Source: Silene conica
Lineage: Eukaryota > Streptophyta > Magnoliopsida > Caryophyllales > Caryophyllaceae
DNA: 64,000 bases
Assembly: GCA_029255685.2 (NCBI GenBank)
Contig: CM055311.2
Span: 4,450,269 to 4,514,268 of the forward strand
Direction of reading: 5' to 3'
How positions within the stretch are numbered: position 1 is the first letter of the stretch; each line of letters begins with the position of its first letter. Shown here piece after piece: positions 21,426 through 32,108 of the stretch. The position numbers and the translations under genes are program-made. The notes below the pieces were generated by a model. It saw only the letters and a list, made by a program, of their open reading frames with translations, ran no database searches and was not told the origin of the DNA.

Positions 21426-22975
21426 TGACAAAGTGAGTAACAATTCAGATTAAGTATGACAAACATGTGAGAACATGATAAAGTTACAAGTCATAAGCAA
21501 GTGAACAAAGATAGGATTACAAGTGACAGTGAATGCACAATTCAGACCAAACATGATAAACAAGTGAGTAACAATTCAGATTAAGTATGACAAACATGTG
21601 AGAACATGATAAAGTTACAAGTCATAAGCAAGTGCACACAGATAAGATTACAAGTGACAGTGAATGCACAATTCAGACCAAACATGATAAACAAGTGAGT
21701 AACAATTCAGATTAAGTATGACAAACATGTGAGAACATGATAAAGTTACAAGTCATAAGCAAGTGAACAAAGATAGGATTACATGTGACAGTGAATGCAC
21801 AATTCAGACCAAACATGATAAACAAGTGAGTAACAATTCAGATTAAGTATGACAAACATGTGAGAAAATGATAAAGTTACAAGTCATAAGCAAGTGAACA
21901 CAAATAAGATTACAAGTGACAGTGAATGCACAATTCAGACCAAACATGATAAACAAGTGAGTAACAATTCAGATTAAGTATGACAAACATGTGAGAACAT
22001 GATAAAGTTACAAGTCATAAGCAAGTAAACAAAGATAAGATTACAAGTGACGGTGAATGCACAATTCAGACCAAACATGATAAACAAGTGAGTAACAATT
22101 CAGATTAAGTATGACAAACATGTGAGAACATGATAAAGTTACAAGTCATAAGCAAGTGAACAAAAATAGGATTACATGTGACAGTGATTGCACAATTCAG
22201 ACCAAACATGATAAACAAGTGAGTAACAATTCAGATTAAGTATGACAAACATGTGAGAACATGATAAAGTTACAAGTCATAAGCAAGTGAACACAGATAA
22301 GATTACAAGTGACAGTGAATGCACAATTCAGACTAAACATGATAAACAAGTGAGTAACAATTCAGATTAAGTATGACAAACATGTGAGAACATGATAAAG
22401 TTACAAGTCATAAGCAAGTGAACAAAGATAAGATTACAAGTGACGGTGAATGCACAATTCAGACCAAACATGATAAACAAATGAGTAACAATTCAGATTA
22501 AGTATGACAAACATGTGAGAACATGATAAAGTTACAAGTCATAAGCAAGTGACCACAGATAAGATTACAAGTGACAGTGAATGCACAATTCAGACCAAAC
22601 ATGATAAACAAGTGAGTAACAATTTAGATTAAGTATGACAAACATGTGAGAACATGATAAAGTTACAAGTCATAAGCAAGTGAACAAAGATAAGATTACA
22701 AGTGACAGTGAATGCACAATTCAGACCAAACATGATAAACAAGTGAGTAACAATTTAGATTAAGTATGACAAACATGTGAGAACATGATAAAGTTACAAG
22801 TCATAAGCAAGTGAACGCAGATAAGATTACAAGTGACAGTGAATGCACAATTCAGACCAAACATGATAAACAAGTGAGTAACAATTCAGATTAAGTATGA
22901 CAAACATGTGAGAACATGATAAAGTTACAAGTCATAAGCAAGTGAACAAAGATAAGATTACAAGTGACAGGAACT
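21425..22975. repeat. 131-bp satellite array, 12 copies, with higher-order pattern
   Basis: The monomer starts near GTGAGTAACAATTCAG. Starts at 21433, 21564, 21695, 21826, 21957 and onwards give an exact period of 131 bp, twelve copies in all. Variants of the GAACAAAGATAGGATTACA segment alternate: monomers 3-5 and 6-8 form a duplicated trimer (393 bp) and monomers 9-12 follow a dimer-like pattern. There is no coding potential. It lies within the mariner-like element, downstream of the transposase gene. Confidence 0.95.
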
Positions 22976-23132
22976 TCCAACGGGACAGCGGAGATACAAG
23001 GCTGACTCTGCTCAGGACTACATATAACTCTCTATGCTAAATATGAACTACAATTGCTTAAAATTTAGAGATGATTTGTTTACTTTTGTGGTGAAATAAT
23101 CTCCAAAGTTTTCATCTTTTACATACCAAACT

Positions 23133-23354
23133 CTACCCAACCTCGGTTTTAGGCTCAACCTTCGTCTCAGTTGCAGGTTCACCATCATCGAACTGGGTTT
23201 CAGGAACTTGAGTTCCCAAATCCCAAGGATCTAAACTATCTGGAACACAAACCGTAGGAGGCGGTGAATCTGGGCAAGAACCACCAATCTCCTCATCTTC
23301 TTCTTCATACTCCGACAAACCCAAGCGGTAACAGATAAAACGCATTGAGGACAT
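23133..23354 (-). CDS. short acidic frame in the mariner 3' region (doubtful)
   Basis: A 73-codon minus-strand frame has an acidic, Pro-rich composition (YEEEDEEIGG, PDSPPPTVCVPDSLDPWDLG). In another frame just upstream, a Met start at about 23384 gives MSQPPCNCGQKCPQC, a Cys-rich start reminiscent of a zinc-binding knuckle. The two together might be a decayed small gene with a frame change, transcribed toward the transposase gene. I do not recognise a family, and chance cannot be excluded. Confidence 0.25.
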   Translation of the reverse strand: MSSMRFICYRLGLSEYEEEDEEIGGSCPDSPPPTVCVPDSLDPWDLGTQVPETQFDDGEPATETKVEPKTEVG

Positions 23355-23915
23355 TTCTGACCACAGTTACAAGGTGGTTGACTCATTGAAGACGTAAAAT
23401 GAAGAAAGAAAGGAGCGGAGGAAGGTTAAATTCTCAGATCTAGGGTTTTGTTTTTGGGAAAATGAAGAGGAAGAGTGAGGGACGGATGTAGAGAGAGAGT
23501 GGCTGATGAAGAAATGAGGGAATGATTTAGGGTTTGGGTGTTATATGGGTTTATATGGGGTAGGGTTTGAGGGAGTATTGGGTTGGGTATGGAGGTCTGG
23601 ATATTGGGATGGTATTTGGGGAAGACGGGTTGGGGATTTGAAATGGGTAAGGGGGGTATATTGGGTTGGGTTGGGTTTTTTTGGAGGGAATGGTTAGTGG
23701 GTAGATTGGGTTAGGTTGTGTTAATTGGGCTTAATTAGGATTAAGTTATTGTTTAGAGTGTATTAGTGGTGGGCCATTTGGTGACAATTTATGTAAATAA
23801 GTGATGTCTATGAGGATAGTTTGGTCATTTGCATTTCTTTTTATAGAAAGGTGTAGATTGGATATGAATGGATGAAAAAGGAAAATGTGTAGATTGGATA
23901 TGAATGGAGGAAGTA

Positions 23916-24802
23916 ATTTTTATATGAACAAATAACTACCCATCCTATCAATAAATTATGAATAGTAAATTTTGATGGATCTGATTGAATTCATTAGTTT
24001 TATCTTAATTAGAGTTTTAATAATTTTATTCCATTCAATTGAAAAATTGGTGTACATTACAAAAGGCTCTCATATTATATTCAATTGAAACTTTTTATCG
24101 CTCGAGTCTTTCTTGGCCTTCTTAGACAGGCCTTATCCTTTGTTTTATTCAAAAGGGGGAGTTGCATTTAGCTTTTTCAAATTCTCCGGCTCTTTTCACT
24201 GTCGATACTATGATTTATGGGCAAGAATCTTTCTATAAATTTCTGGAAAGGAAGTACACTACACATTTTCTCAAATGAAACTGATACAGTCGTTGGGAAT
24301 TGAACATGCACTGCAGGCTTAAAGAGGAAAGGTTTTGTAGACGAGCATTTGGCGGGCTATTTATGTATGTGTGAAGGCCTGAGCCCTGAAGGGTAATGTT
24401 TATTTGCCATTTGTCAAACCCACTTTTCCCCTTCGTTTGACTTGCAAAAGTCGGATATTGTTAAAAAATGGTGTGAAATGAGTGGGCAGCTATGTGGCGT
24501 TGTGGGGAAGGGGTGGTGACAACATATATAGACGGTGGTTTGTGGCAGGAGTAGTGGTTGCGTGGTGACGGGAGGAAGTTAAATTAGAGAAAATTTAAAT
24601 TGAACAGGAAGTTAAAAGTAAATGTTGAAATAAAAGGGGTAAAGTGGTAATTTATGTACATGATTAAGTAAATCATGTACATGAAAGAGCAATACCCATG
24701 TTGTGGGCCAAATAAGGAATGTTACCATTGCCGTGGACTGTGGTAGACCCGTTTATAGTAAGGGTAGAAGGGAGTAATTAATAACGAGTCTTCCTCCTAA
24801 CG
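23916..24802. other. spacer, nothing recognised
   Basis: No gene or element border could be supported. Confidence 0.4.
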
Positions 24803-24950
24803 GGTATATGTATCACACGCTTGTGATGGGTCAAATATCACCCACATGAGTAGATAAGACAAAAATTAAAGTGTATATAGTATCACAAATTATTTATCTT
24901 ATTTATCCATTTGAATTTTACTTGCCGTCACAAGCTTGTTACGGATATCG
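24803..24950. mobile_element. MITE-like inverted-repeat element, about 148 bp
   Basis: The left arm (GTATATGTATCACACGCTTG) and the right arm (inverted, GATATCCGTAACAAGCTTGT) are imperfect inverted repeats that extend about 60 bp each, so nearly the whole element can fold into a hairpin. No clear target duplication was found, so the superfamily is open. Confidence 0.45.
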
Positions 24951-25088
24951 GCCACCACAAATGAGAATTTGTAATTTAGTAAAATAATTAGCAATAGGTA
25001 CAATACATGGATTATACACTAGAGCTAATGACTAGGTTTACATACGAGGAAACTAATGATCCTAGAGATAATACAAATATACGATACT

Positions 25089-25250
25089 TGGAGTCTAAGA
25101 AACATATATACGAGATATAAAATATATTATATATACAATAATATATCTAAGAAATATCTTTCTTAATACGGAGTCTAAGAAACATATATACGAGATGTAT
25201 AATATATAATATATACAATAATATATCTAAGAAATATCTTTCTTAATACG
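25089..25250. repeat. tandem duplication of about 80 bp
   Basis: Two direct copies each contain GGAGTCTAAGAAACATATAT, AATATATCTAAGAAATATC and end TTTCTTAATACG. They abut the 3' end of the Copia relic. Confidence 0.8.
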
Positions 25251-27240
25251 CCGGTAAGGATGCCAACAAGCTGATCCGAATAAGAAATTTGAGTCACGCA
25301 ACAATCCTTTTTCACTTGTTCGTTCACAAAGTGAAATATAATAGCAACATGTTTCCTACTAAAGTGGAATACAAGATTAACAAAATAATGTGTGGCATTT
25401 AAATTGTCACAATAAGGCCCTGTTCTTTTGGACTTTTTTTTGCTTAACTTAACTTAACTTATTTTTTCTGAATTTTTCTGAACTTAACTTATATTTGCTG
25501 AACTTAACTTATTTTTGCTGAACTTTTCTGAACTTATTTTTGCTGAACTTAACTTAACTTATTTTTTCTGAACTTAACTTATTTTTGCTGAACTTTTCTG
25601 AACTTATTTTTGCTGAACTTCACTTAACTTATATTTGCTGAAGTTAACCTATATCTGCTTAACATTTATGAACTTAACTTTTCTGAACTTAACTTATATA
25701 CGTCTAACTTTTTCGAACTAAATAAATATTAACTTAAATAATATAAATAATAATAATAATAATAATAGTAATAGTAATAATAATAATAATAGTTTCTTTT
25801 TGTATATATAAATATAGTATATTCATTATCTTATTTCAATACATAATTAAAAAGTGAATCACATATCACAATTTTTTTTAATAATCTATTTCTATATTAT
25901 CACAATTTTTTAATAATCTATTTCTATATAATTATAGTATGTTCATTATCGTACGAGAATTATTGTGTGTAATTTTTAACCTGGGTTTTTTTTTGGAAAA
26001 TCCGACTATTCTTTTGTTAACGGTGACTTTTGGGTAATTAAAAAAAGTGGTCACACATGAAATGTTTGTACGAGAGAATTTGTAAAAATCTTAAAATTTT
26101 CAAAACTCGTCAATACCATAAACGGGTATGAGAGTATTTGTTTAACTTTTCTGAACTTATTTTTGCTTAACTTTTCTGAACTTATTTTTGCTGAACTTAA
26201 CTTAACTTATTTTTGCTGAACTTAACTTATTTTTGCTGAACTTTTCTGAACTTATTTTTGCTGAACTTAACTTAACTTATTTTTTCTGAACTTAACTTAT
26301 TTTTGCTGAACTTAACTTAAATTAAGTAAAAATAAGTCCAAAAGAACAGGGCCTAAGTCACATAACAACTTAGCCGATTCAACAGAGATAGCTCAAAACC
26401 CCCCTTTAGTGGAAGAGCAGGCAAGTGTCTTTTGCTTACGCGAAACCCAAGAGATATGATTCTTACCAAGATAAACCATATAGCCGTGGAGACCTATTTA
26501 TTATTATCTCTTGCCCACTCCACATCACAATAGCAATGTAAAAAAAGCGGAGAATCACAAAACAAACGAATGCCAACATATCGTGCCATGCAGATACCCA
26601 TTGAGACGCTTAAGGGCCTGCCAATGAGCAATACGTGGGGATTGCATATATTGTGCAAATTTGCTGATGGGGAAGGCGATGTTGGGACAGGCAATGAATA
26701 AGTACTGGAGGGAGCCAACCAAAGCATGATACTCAGTCGCATTTGTTATAGGCTGCCATTGTTGCTAGTGAGGTCATTGTAGGACTAAAGGGGAGTGGAT
26801 GAGGGATTACACTCAACCATTTTGTAGTGACCAAGGAGGTCATGATTACGAAGATATTTGGTTTGGGTAAGAGTGAGGCCAATGGGTGAGGGAGTAATTT
26901 CGATGTTCAATAAGTACGACGAAAATTCAAGATCTTTCAAGGAGAATCGTGTAGAAAAGGAAGTGAGAAAATAAGAGAGGGAGGTAGAGTTTGGACTTGT
27001 GATGATTATATCATCGACATAAACGAGAAAATAGATGACGGCAGTGGAATGGTTGTAAAGAAAAAGGGTGGATCCAAGCATAATTGTCGAAAACCATAAG
27101 ATACAAGGTAATTTGTGAGCTTAGTGTACCAGGCATGGAGAGGCATGTTTCAGGCTATAAATGGCCTAAAATAGGCGGAATACATGGTTGGAATGCCTAT
27201 ATCTAATGTTGCCTCTAAGTCGGCATTCAGCAGGGCACAC
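25247..27240 (-). pseudogene. Copia pol relic (reverse transcriptase to RNase H), split by a Tourist element
   Basis: Reading leftward, the relic has a reverse transcriptase part (about 27180-26785) with FLVYVDDIIITSPN, the YVDD catalytic box, and SLKDLEFSSYLLNIEI. An RNase H-side part follows (about 26760-26370; YHALVGSLQYLFIACPNIAF, HWQALKRLNGYL). After the inserted Tourist element, the C-terminal RNase H tail continues at 25415-25247 (FHFVNEQVKKD, SYSDQLVGILT). Several frame changes and stops make it dead. Integrase, gag and LTRs are absent. Confidence 0.8.
25416..26353. mobile_element. Tourist-like (PIF/Harbinger) element, 938 bp
   Basis: Perfect inverted ends GGCCCTGTTCTTTTGGACTT (25416-25435, mirrored at 26334-26353) are flanked by TAA at 25413-25415 and 26354-26356, the PIF/Harbinger trinucleotide duplication. 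Both subterminal parts consist of many GCTGAACTTAACTTATTTTT-like repeats in the same orientation; the centre is AT-rich. No transposase. It interrupts the Copia relic. Confidence 0.9.
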
Positions 27241-28160
27241 TCTTGATTAGTTTCGAAACTCTTTAACTCCAAAAATAATTTTGTAATATCTAATTATCAC
27301 AAATTTTAATGTCATACAATATTGTTTTTATTTATTTTTTCTCATTACATATATCTTGTATATTAAGGATGATTCAAGCTCTTATTTTCTCTCAATACTG
27401 GTTTTGTATGGCCGGAGAGCAAATTAATGTAGACGTCCTCTTAAAAGACTCGGAAAATCTTGAGAAAGGTAAGATGCAGTAACTTCAAAATTTTCACAAT
27501 GGATAATTGTATTACATTCTAACTTTTTAACATACTTTATCAAGTTACTTCTATAGATTTGGAAGATATAAACTTGGAGGACAAAGTGGTAAATGATATG
27601 GTCCTATAAATACGTAAATGGAAGCTAACTGGTCATGAACTTAATACTTCACTCTTCATAGTTATTCAATAAAACGTAATTTATTTTTGCTTAGAATAAG
27701 ACATTCAATTTGTATTTTGGTTTTTAATATTGTTTGACGCTTTGTATTCATTAAGAATATACTTATTAATTTTTAAGAATAATGTTACTATGAGTTCTAA
27801 CTTCTAAGCAATCACCCCCTTTAACTTAGCTATATCATATGTATAAGTGGCGTACATTTTCACCATAGATAATTTGGTTCGGTCCAATCGGTTCTATACA
27901 TTTTTCTGGTGCAAACCAGACCAGACCATTATTAATAGAGCCTGATTCACAGTCCACCATTTCAGCCTTATTTGATCTTTAGTCCAAGGTATTTGATCCA
28001 GTCCCGTCTCGCGCTAATGAAGCCCCTAAATGCAGGGCGTGTTAGACAAGCCCACAAAGTCTTATGTGTGGATGATCCGACTCGGAGTATAGAAACATCG
28101 CGAAATTTCTTTGATTTTCCATAATACAAATTACAAACACCACTCATAATCTTCTTGTCA
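27241..28160. other. spacer with a possible exon relic
   Basis: Mostly AT-rich. At about 27409-27466 an open stretch starting ATGGCCGGAGAGC ends at a GTAAG-type donor and could join a later piece at about 27558-27608 to give about 37 codons. No family was recognised and no support exists beyond splice motifs. The right part (from about 28000) should hold the promoter of the next gene. Confidence 0.3.
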
Positions 28161-28427
28161 GAATTCAGAACTAGCTTGGCGTATTCCTTTTATCTCAGGT
28201 ATTCTCTCCGATTTTTCATCTTTCTTAGTTTTTCAATAGATCATCCATGGTATATGACCCTCTTTCAGGGCACTCAGACTCAGTTCATTTTGATTATGTG
28301 CACTACCCACTATGTTATGCCAATTCACTGAAACTTATCTTGTTGATTCCGTCTACCAGTTTACTTCTAATTTGCGCTCAAATGTCGCAGTTTTGTGTTT
28401 TAGACTTATAGATTAACCCTAACACAT

Positions 28428-28809
28428 ATGCGAGCTGCTGCTGCTGCTGCTGCTGCTACTTCACTTTCATGTGCAAAAAGCATTGGAAAACAATTCCGCA
28501 CAGCTCCACCTCAATGGGGTAAGTTAGATTATGTAAAACATGCTTTATTTCCTTTTCAATCACAAATTTATATCTACAATTATTATGAATATTTTAGTTT
28601 CTGCAGCTGCCGGAGTTGTGCCTTCCATGGAGCCAAGAAAACAAAGGAATGAAAACACTATCAAGGAAAGAACACCAATTGAAGATATTAAGACTAGTGA
28701 GCCTATTGCAGCCTTTAGCAGCCCACCTCCACTTTCTCCATTTCTTGGTCCTTTTCTTCTGCTCACTTTGTTGGACTCCTCGTGGAAACATGATAATGAT
28801 GAAGCCTGA
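28428..28809 (+). CDS. small two-exon gene, 97 residues, function unknown
   Basis: Exons 28428-28518 and 28607-28809 join across a GT-AG intron in frame to give 97 residues. The start (MRAAAAAAAATSLSCAKSIG) has an eight-Ala run encoded by GCT repeats and is basic and serine-containing, compatible with an organelle-targeting presequence. The centre is charged (SMEPRKQRNENTIKERTP) and the end is hydrophobic with a conserved-looking PFLGPFLLLTLLDSSWKHD. A 5' leader intron is likely: a TCTCAG/GTATTC donor at about 28197 and a TTATAG acceptor at about 28412. It is divergent in orientation from nothing nearby; the NTF2-like gene ends 20 bp downstream, tail to tail. I do not recognise the family. 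Confidence 0.7.
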
Positions 28810-28828
28810 TTTAGTGTGTTACTGTTAC

Positions 28829-30438
28829 TTAGTCTGAGTTTTCCGGATCATCCTTTGCTGGCTTTTTGTTGAAAAACTTAGAAATGATATGCAGAATGCT
28901 TATGATGTAGCCTAGTAGTCGAGCTATGAGTTTCCATACGGTGATGTAGAATGTGAGGACTGGATTCACGATGGGAGAAAAGACTAGATTGTATATGTTC
29001 GCCACTACCTTGAATAAGGATTCTGGCTTCTGAAGACACCCTGTCACAGTATGACATTTTATTTTAAATCTTTTGGTTTGAAATGGATGGCCGTATATGA
29101 ATGTATGCAAGATATTTTGTAAGCTGATGAATTGCAAGTTCTATGCGTACATTTTGCAGCCTGCGGAAACTCAGTCAAATAGTGATGCTAATATCTTCAG
29201 AAAACCCTGTTGGAGTTATTGTGAGAGAAAAGCAATCATAGAATGGCCTCGAGTGTATAAGTGATGATTTTCCTCACAATAGGTTAAATCCCTTACCAGT
29301 GCTAATCTTCCTGGTTTGATAGGTGATTCACTAATTATTTGAGCTTTCCTGCAAACATGATAGTATAATACATCGTCTATGAGTGTCTTTGTCATTGTTA
29401 AGACGGTTCAAAATGCTGTATCGTGTTTTTAAGTGCAAGGGGGGATTTTGTTTTATCACCTGATTACAAGCCTGTCATCTTCTATTGTGCACTGGAAAAT
29501 GCTGCAGCCTTTCGAAAAAGGAATTTGATCTTCCTTCCATTCTGTGCATATGATATTACCAGTATGTGGTTAAAATTTAAGTTCGTATACGTTAATAAGT
29601 ATATACTTTGTTTGATATTGCTTGTGTTATTTTTATATATGTCGAGATACCAACTTAAATCTTTGATATTTCCCTATATATCTGATTATATGTATTATGA
29701 AATGTTTATAAGGGATATAAAGTTTATAATTTCCTAGAAACCTCTTTTCAACGAATTAGACGTTGACCAAACACCATGAAAAATAAACCACATATGTATT
29801 TTTAGTAGTTGAGGATATGATATACCCAAATTCCAGAGTAGTGATGCTGTGAGTTCATCTCCTTCACAGACAGTCCCTATTCTAAAACACACATTTTCGC
29901 CCATGGATTCAACTAGCTGCCTTGTAAAACTCATGACTTCCTGCAGGGAAACATTAACACATTTCTTATAACTAATAGATTTAGTTGGTTACTTGTCTGT
30001 TTGATTAGAAATAATAATAGCCCGCTATAAGATATAAAAGTAATAGAGAGCTTGGACCTTCTTCCCCTGGAATGAATGGGGAAAAGAAGAGTCTTCGAAG
30101 ACACAGTCACTTGAGATGAGACCGTCTAGTTGTGTCAGTTTCTTTTCATTAATGCAGGTATAGAATCTCTTGATTACATCAGAAATGGAGGGAAACACAG
30201 GGGAAATGGAGTCTGATTCTCCAGCATTTGGTGGAATCAAGCTGAAGCTTCTTTGGTGTTTGTGAGTGTATTTTCTGTTGTTTTTTGATCGAAAAATGTT
30301 GCCCTTATTCACTTGAATGATCCTTGGTTTCAACCCTTGCAAACACAAAGTTGAAGAGACTTGGGCAGTTGGAGCAATATGGTTCCAGGGACAAATCCGG
30401 GGCTGCTTTTGGCTGGAAACTATGGTTGACAAAGCCAT
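28829..30438 (-). pseudogene. NTF2/SnoaL-like family gene, six exons, probable frameshift
   Basis: Predicted exons in transcription order are 30438-30058, 29940-29826, 29541-29460, 29348-29297, 29206-29151 and 29040-28829. The product has a Ser-rich, basic N-terminus (plastid-type transit peptide) of about 75 residues, then an NTF2/SnoaL-like fold region (SISDVIKRFYTCINEKKLTQLDG, SFQGKKEVMSFTRQL, LLWNLEWKEDQIPFSKGCS, ESPIKPGRLAL) and a hydrophobic tail (NIYNLVFSPIVNPVL, YITVWKLIARLLGYIISILH), which fits a plant NTF2-like membrane-associated protein. Exons 1-4 sum to exactly 210 codons. In exon 5 an extra T (TTTGAC-T-GAGTTTCC, about 29172) shifts the frame after LASLFD. Either the allele is broken or an alternative acceptor (ATATTAG, about 29187) rescues it. 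The ligand is unknown. Confidence 0.75.
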
Positions 30439-30482
30439 CTATGGTTTTGGCTGGAAACTATGGTTGACAAAGCCATCTATGA
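30407..30482. repeat. 38-bp tandem duplication over the NTF2-like start codon
   Basis: Units begin TTTTGGCTGGAAACTATGG at 30407 and at 30445. The gene's start codon (30438-30436) lies in the first unit, and the second unit supplies another ATG at 30476. Since 38 is not a multiple of three, the extra ATG opens an upstream frame of 18 codons (30476-30420) that overlaps the true start out of frame. The MULE target site falls at the end of unit two. Confidence 0.85.
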
Positions 30483-31841
30483 ACTTTTTGACGAAATGGG
30501 GCTTTTAACCAAACTTTTTCTCGCTTTGGGGCCCATTTGAAAGTATTTCTTTCAAATGGGTCCACGTCATCACTTTTATTTATTTTTCGAATTTTTCTAC
30601 AAAACCGTTGCTTAAAGTAGCGGCTTCACTTGTATGTTTAAAAAAAAAAGACGCAACAAAACCGCTGGTTAAGCCAGCGGCTTCCCTATTTTCTAAAAAA
30701 ATGAAACAAAATGAAAATGAAAATAAAATACGAACTTAGAAAATGAGCAAAGCCGCTATGTTAGCCGGCGGCTTTAGCTATTCAACAATCACATATATCT
30801 ACCTCTATTAATCAACCATCATCACCTTCAACCATTATCATCATCGCGTTCCATCATTCATCTTCACCATCAATCAACACCGTCATTCACCATTACCACG
30901 ATTTCATCACCATTCATACCCCAATCACCATCATCATCATTAATCAACATTCAATTCACCCTCATCATTTATCACCATTGTTCATCAATTCAAATTATCA
31001 TCATCAATCCATCATCATCGTCATTATATACAGCCAAAACATCTTCAAAATGTCCGAAATCGAAAATTGTCCTCAACCGGTGACACAATAGACCACTTTC
31101 GACTTTTTCGGATTCGTCCTTGAGATAAAATTCTCTCCTTGTGGTCGAGCTATAAATAGCCTCCGGGCTAGTCATCTTTCGTGCCCAGAAAATGAGGTTC
31201 CGGGGCTAGTCATCTTTCGATTCCTTGTGATCTTGAGGAAAAGGAATATCTTTGCCACCAATCTTTTCCAATAGTGAGGAAGTTAGCATGATTTGAAGTC
31301 AAAGATGCCAACAAGCTATAAATTTTCGCAGCCTCCGAAATAGATAAGGACAAGACGTGCTTCAGAGCTTTCTTCCCGCTTCTCTAGCAGGCCTTTCTCG
31401 TCATCCGAATCAAACCATTTGGCATGATCAAGTGCTTGAATAATATTGATGATGAAGATGACGAATTGGTATTTGTGAATTGGGTAAGAATATAAGAGGG
31501 AAGGAGAGATATATATGATATGCAGAGGAAAGGGAAGGAGAGATATGTGATATGCAGGGGGAATAAGACAAGCCGTTATCTAGCATAGCGGCTTACCTTG
31601 TTTTCATTTTGTTTCTTTTTTTTAGAAAATAGGAAAGCCGCTGGCTTAACCAGCGGTTTTGTTGCGTCTTTTTTTTTTTAAAACATACAGGTGAAGCCGC
31701 TACTTTAAGTAACGGCTTTGTAGAAAAATCCGAAAAATAAAAATAAAAGTGATGACGTGGACCCATTTGGAAGAAATACTTTCAAATGGGCTCCAAAGCG
31801 AAAAAAAGTTTGGTTAAAAGCCCCATTTCGTCAAAAAGTTC
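30481..31841. mobile_element. non-autonomous MULE, 1.36 kb, with 9-bp target duplication
   Basis: Inverted ends GAACTTTTTGACGAAATGGG extend as roughly 290-bp inverted repeats (30481-30775 and 31560-31841). GCCATCTAT is duplicated exactly at 30472-30480 and 31842-31850. Each arm contains several AGCCGCT...AGCGGCT hairpin motifs. The interior (30780-31560) holds TCATCA-type simple sequence and a unique part (about 31020-31450) with short frames, which could be captured host sequence, but no family was recognised. No transposase. Confidence 0.9.
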
Positions 31842-31850
31842 GCCATCTAT

Positions 31851-32108
31851 GCTAGAACTTAAGACTCGGGAAGTCGGGAACCTTATGTCTAAGAAGGAAA
31901 TATAATGATGGCTTATGCTGTTTGCAGACACAGTGTATGGGGATGTAACTAAATTAGGTGTAGAGGAGCAAGGTATCACTTGACATCGTGGGCTTGATAG
32001 CAAAGCAAGGTATACCGGTAATTTCTTGCCATGTTTAGTTTCCTTTATGCGCCCAGTAGTGACTAGGGAGTAAGGTCCTAGTCTTTTGGACGACTAATAG
32101 GATCTTTA
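31851..32108. other. spacer between MULE and Helitron
   Basis: This was upstream sequence of the NTF2-like gene before the MULE inserted. No motif could be assigned. Confidence 0.4.

Larger units (their letters stand above)
18159..23913 (+). mobile_element. mariner-like element (plant MLE), 5.75 kb
   Basis: The inverted ends CTTCCTCCATTCATATCC are at 18159 and, inverted, at 23896-23913, with TA on each side (18157-18158, 23914-23915). The right subterminal part carries a second copy of the GTAGATTGGATATGAATGGA motif (about 23855-23873). Inside are a disabled transposase gene (18605-19977), a locally duplicated segment with a TRIM, a 131-bp satellite array, and an AG-rich 3' part with a short minus-strand frame. 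The size is large for a plant MLE because of these additions. Confidence 0.85.

Noticed and set aside
21425..22975. CRISPR-like array
   Set aside because: The 131-bp units are contiguous tandem monomers without unique spacers, in a plant nuclear context.
27409..27608. Possible two-exon gene (ATGGCCGGAGAGC...)
   Set aside because: Only about 37 codons with splice-like motifs; no promoter, no further exons and no family resemblance. Kept only as a note in the spacer entry.
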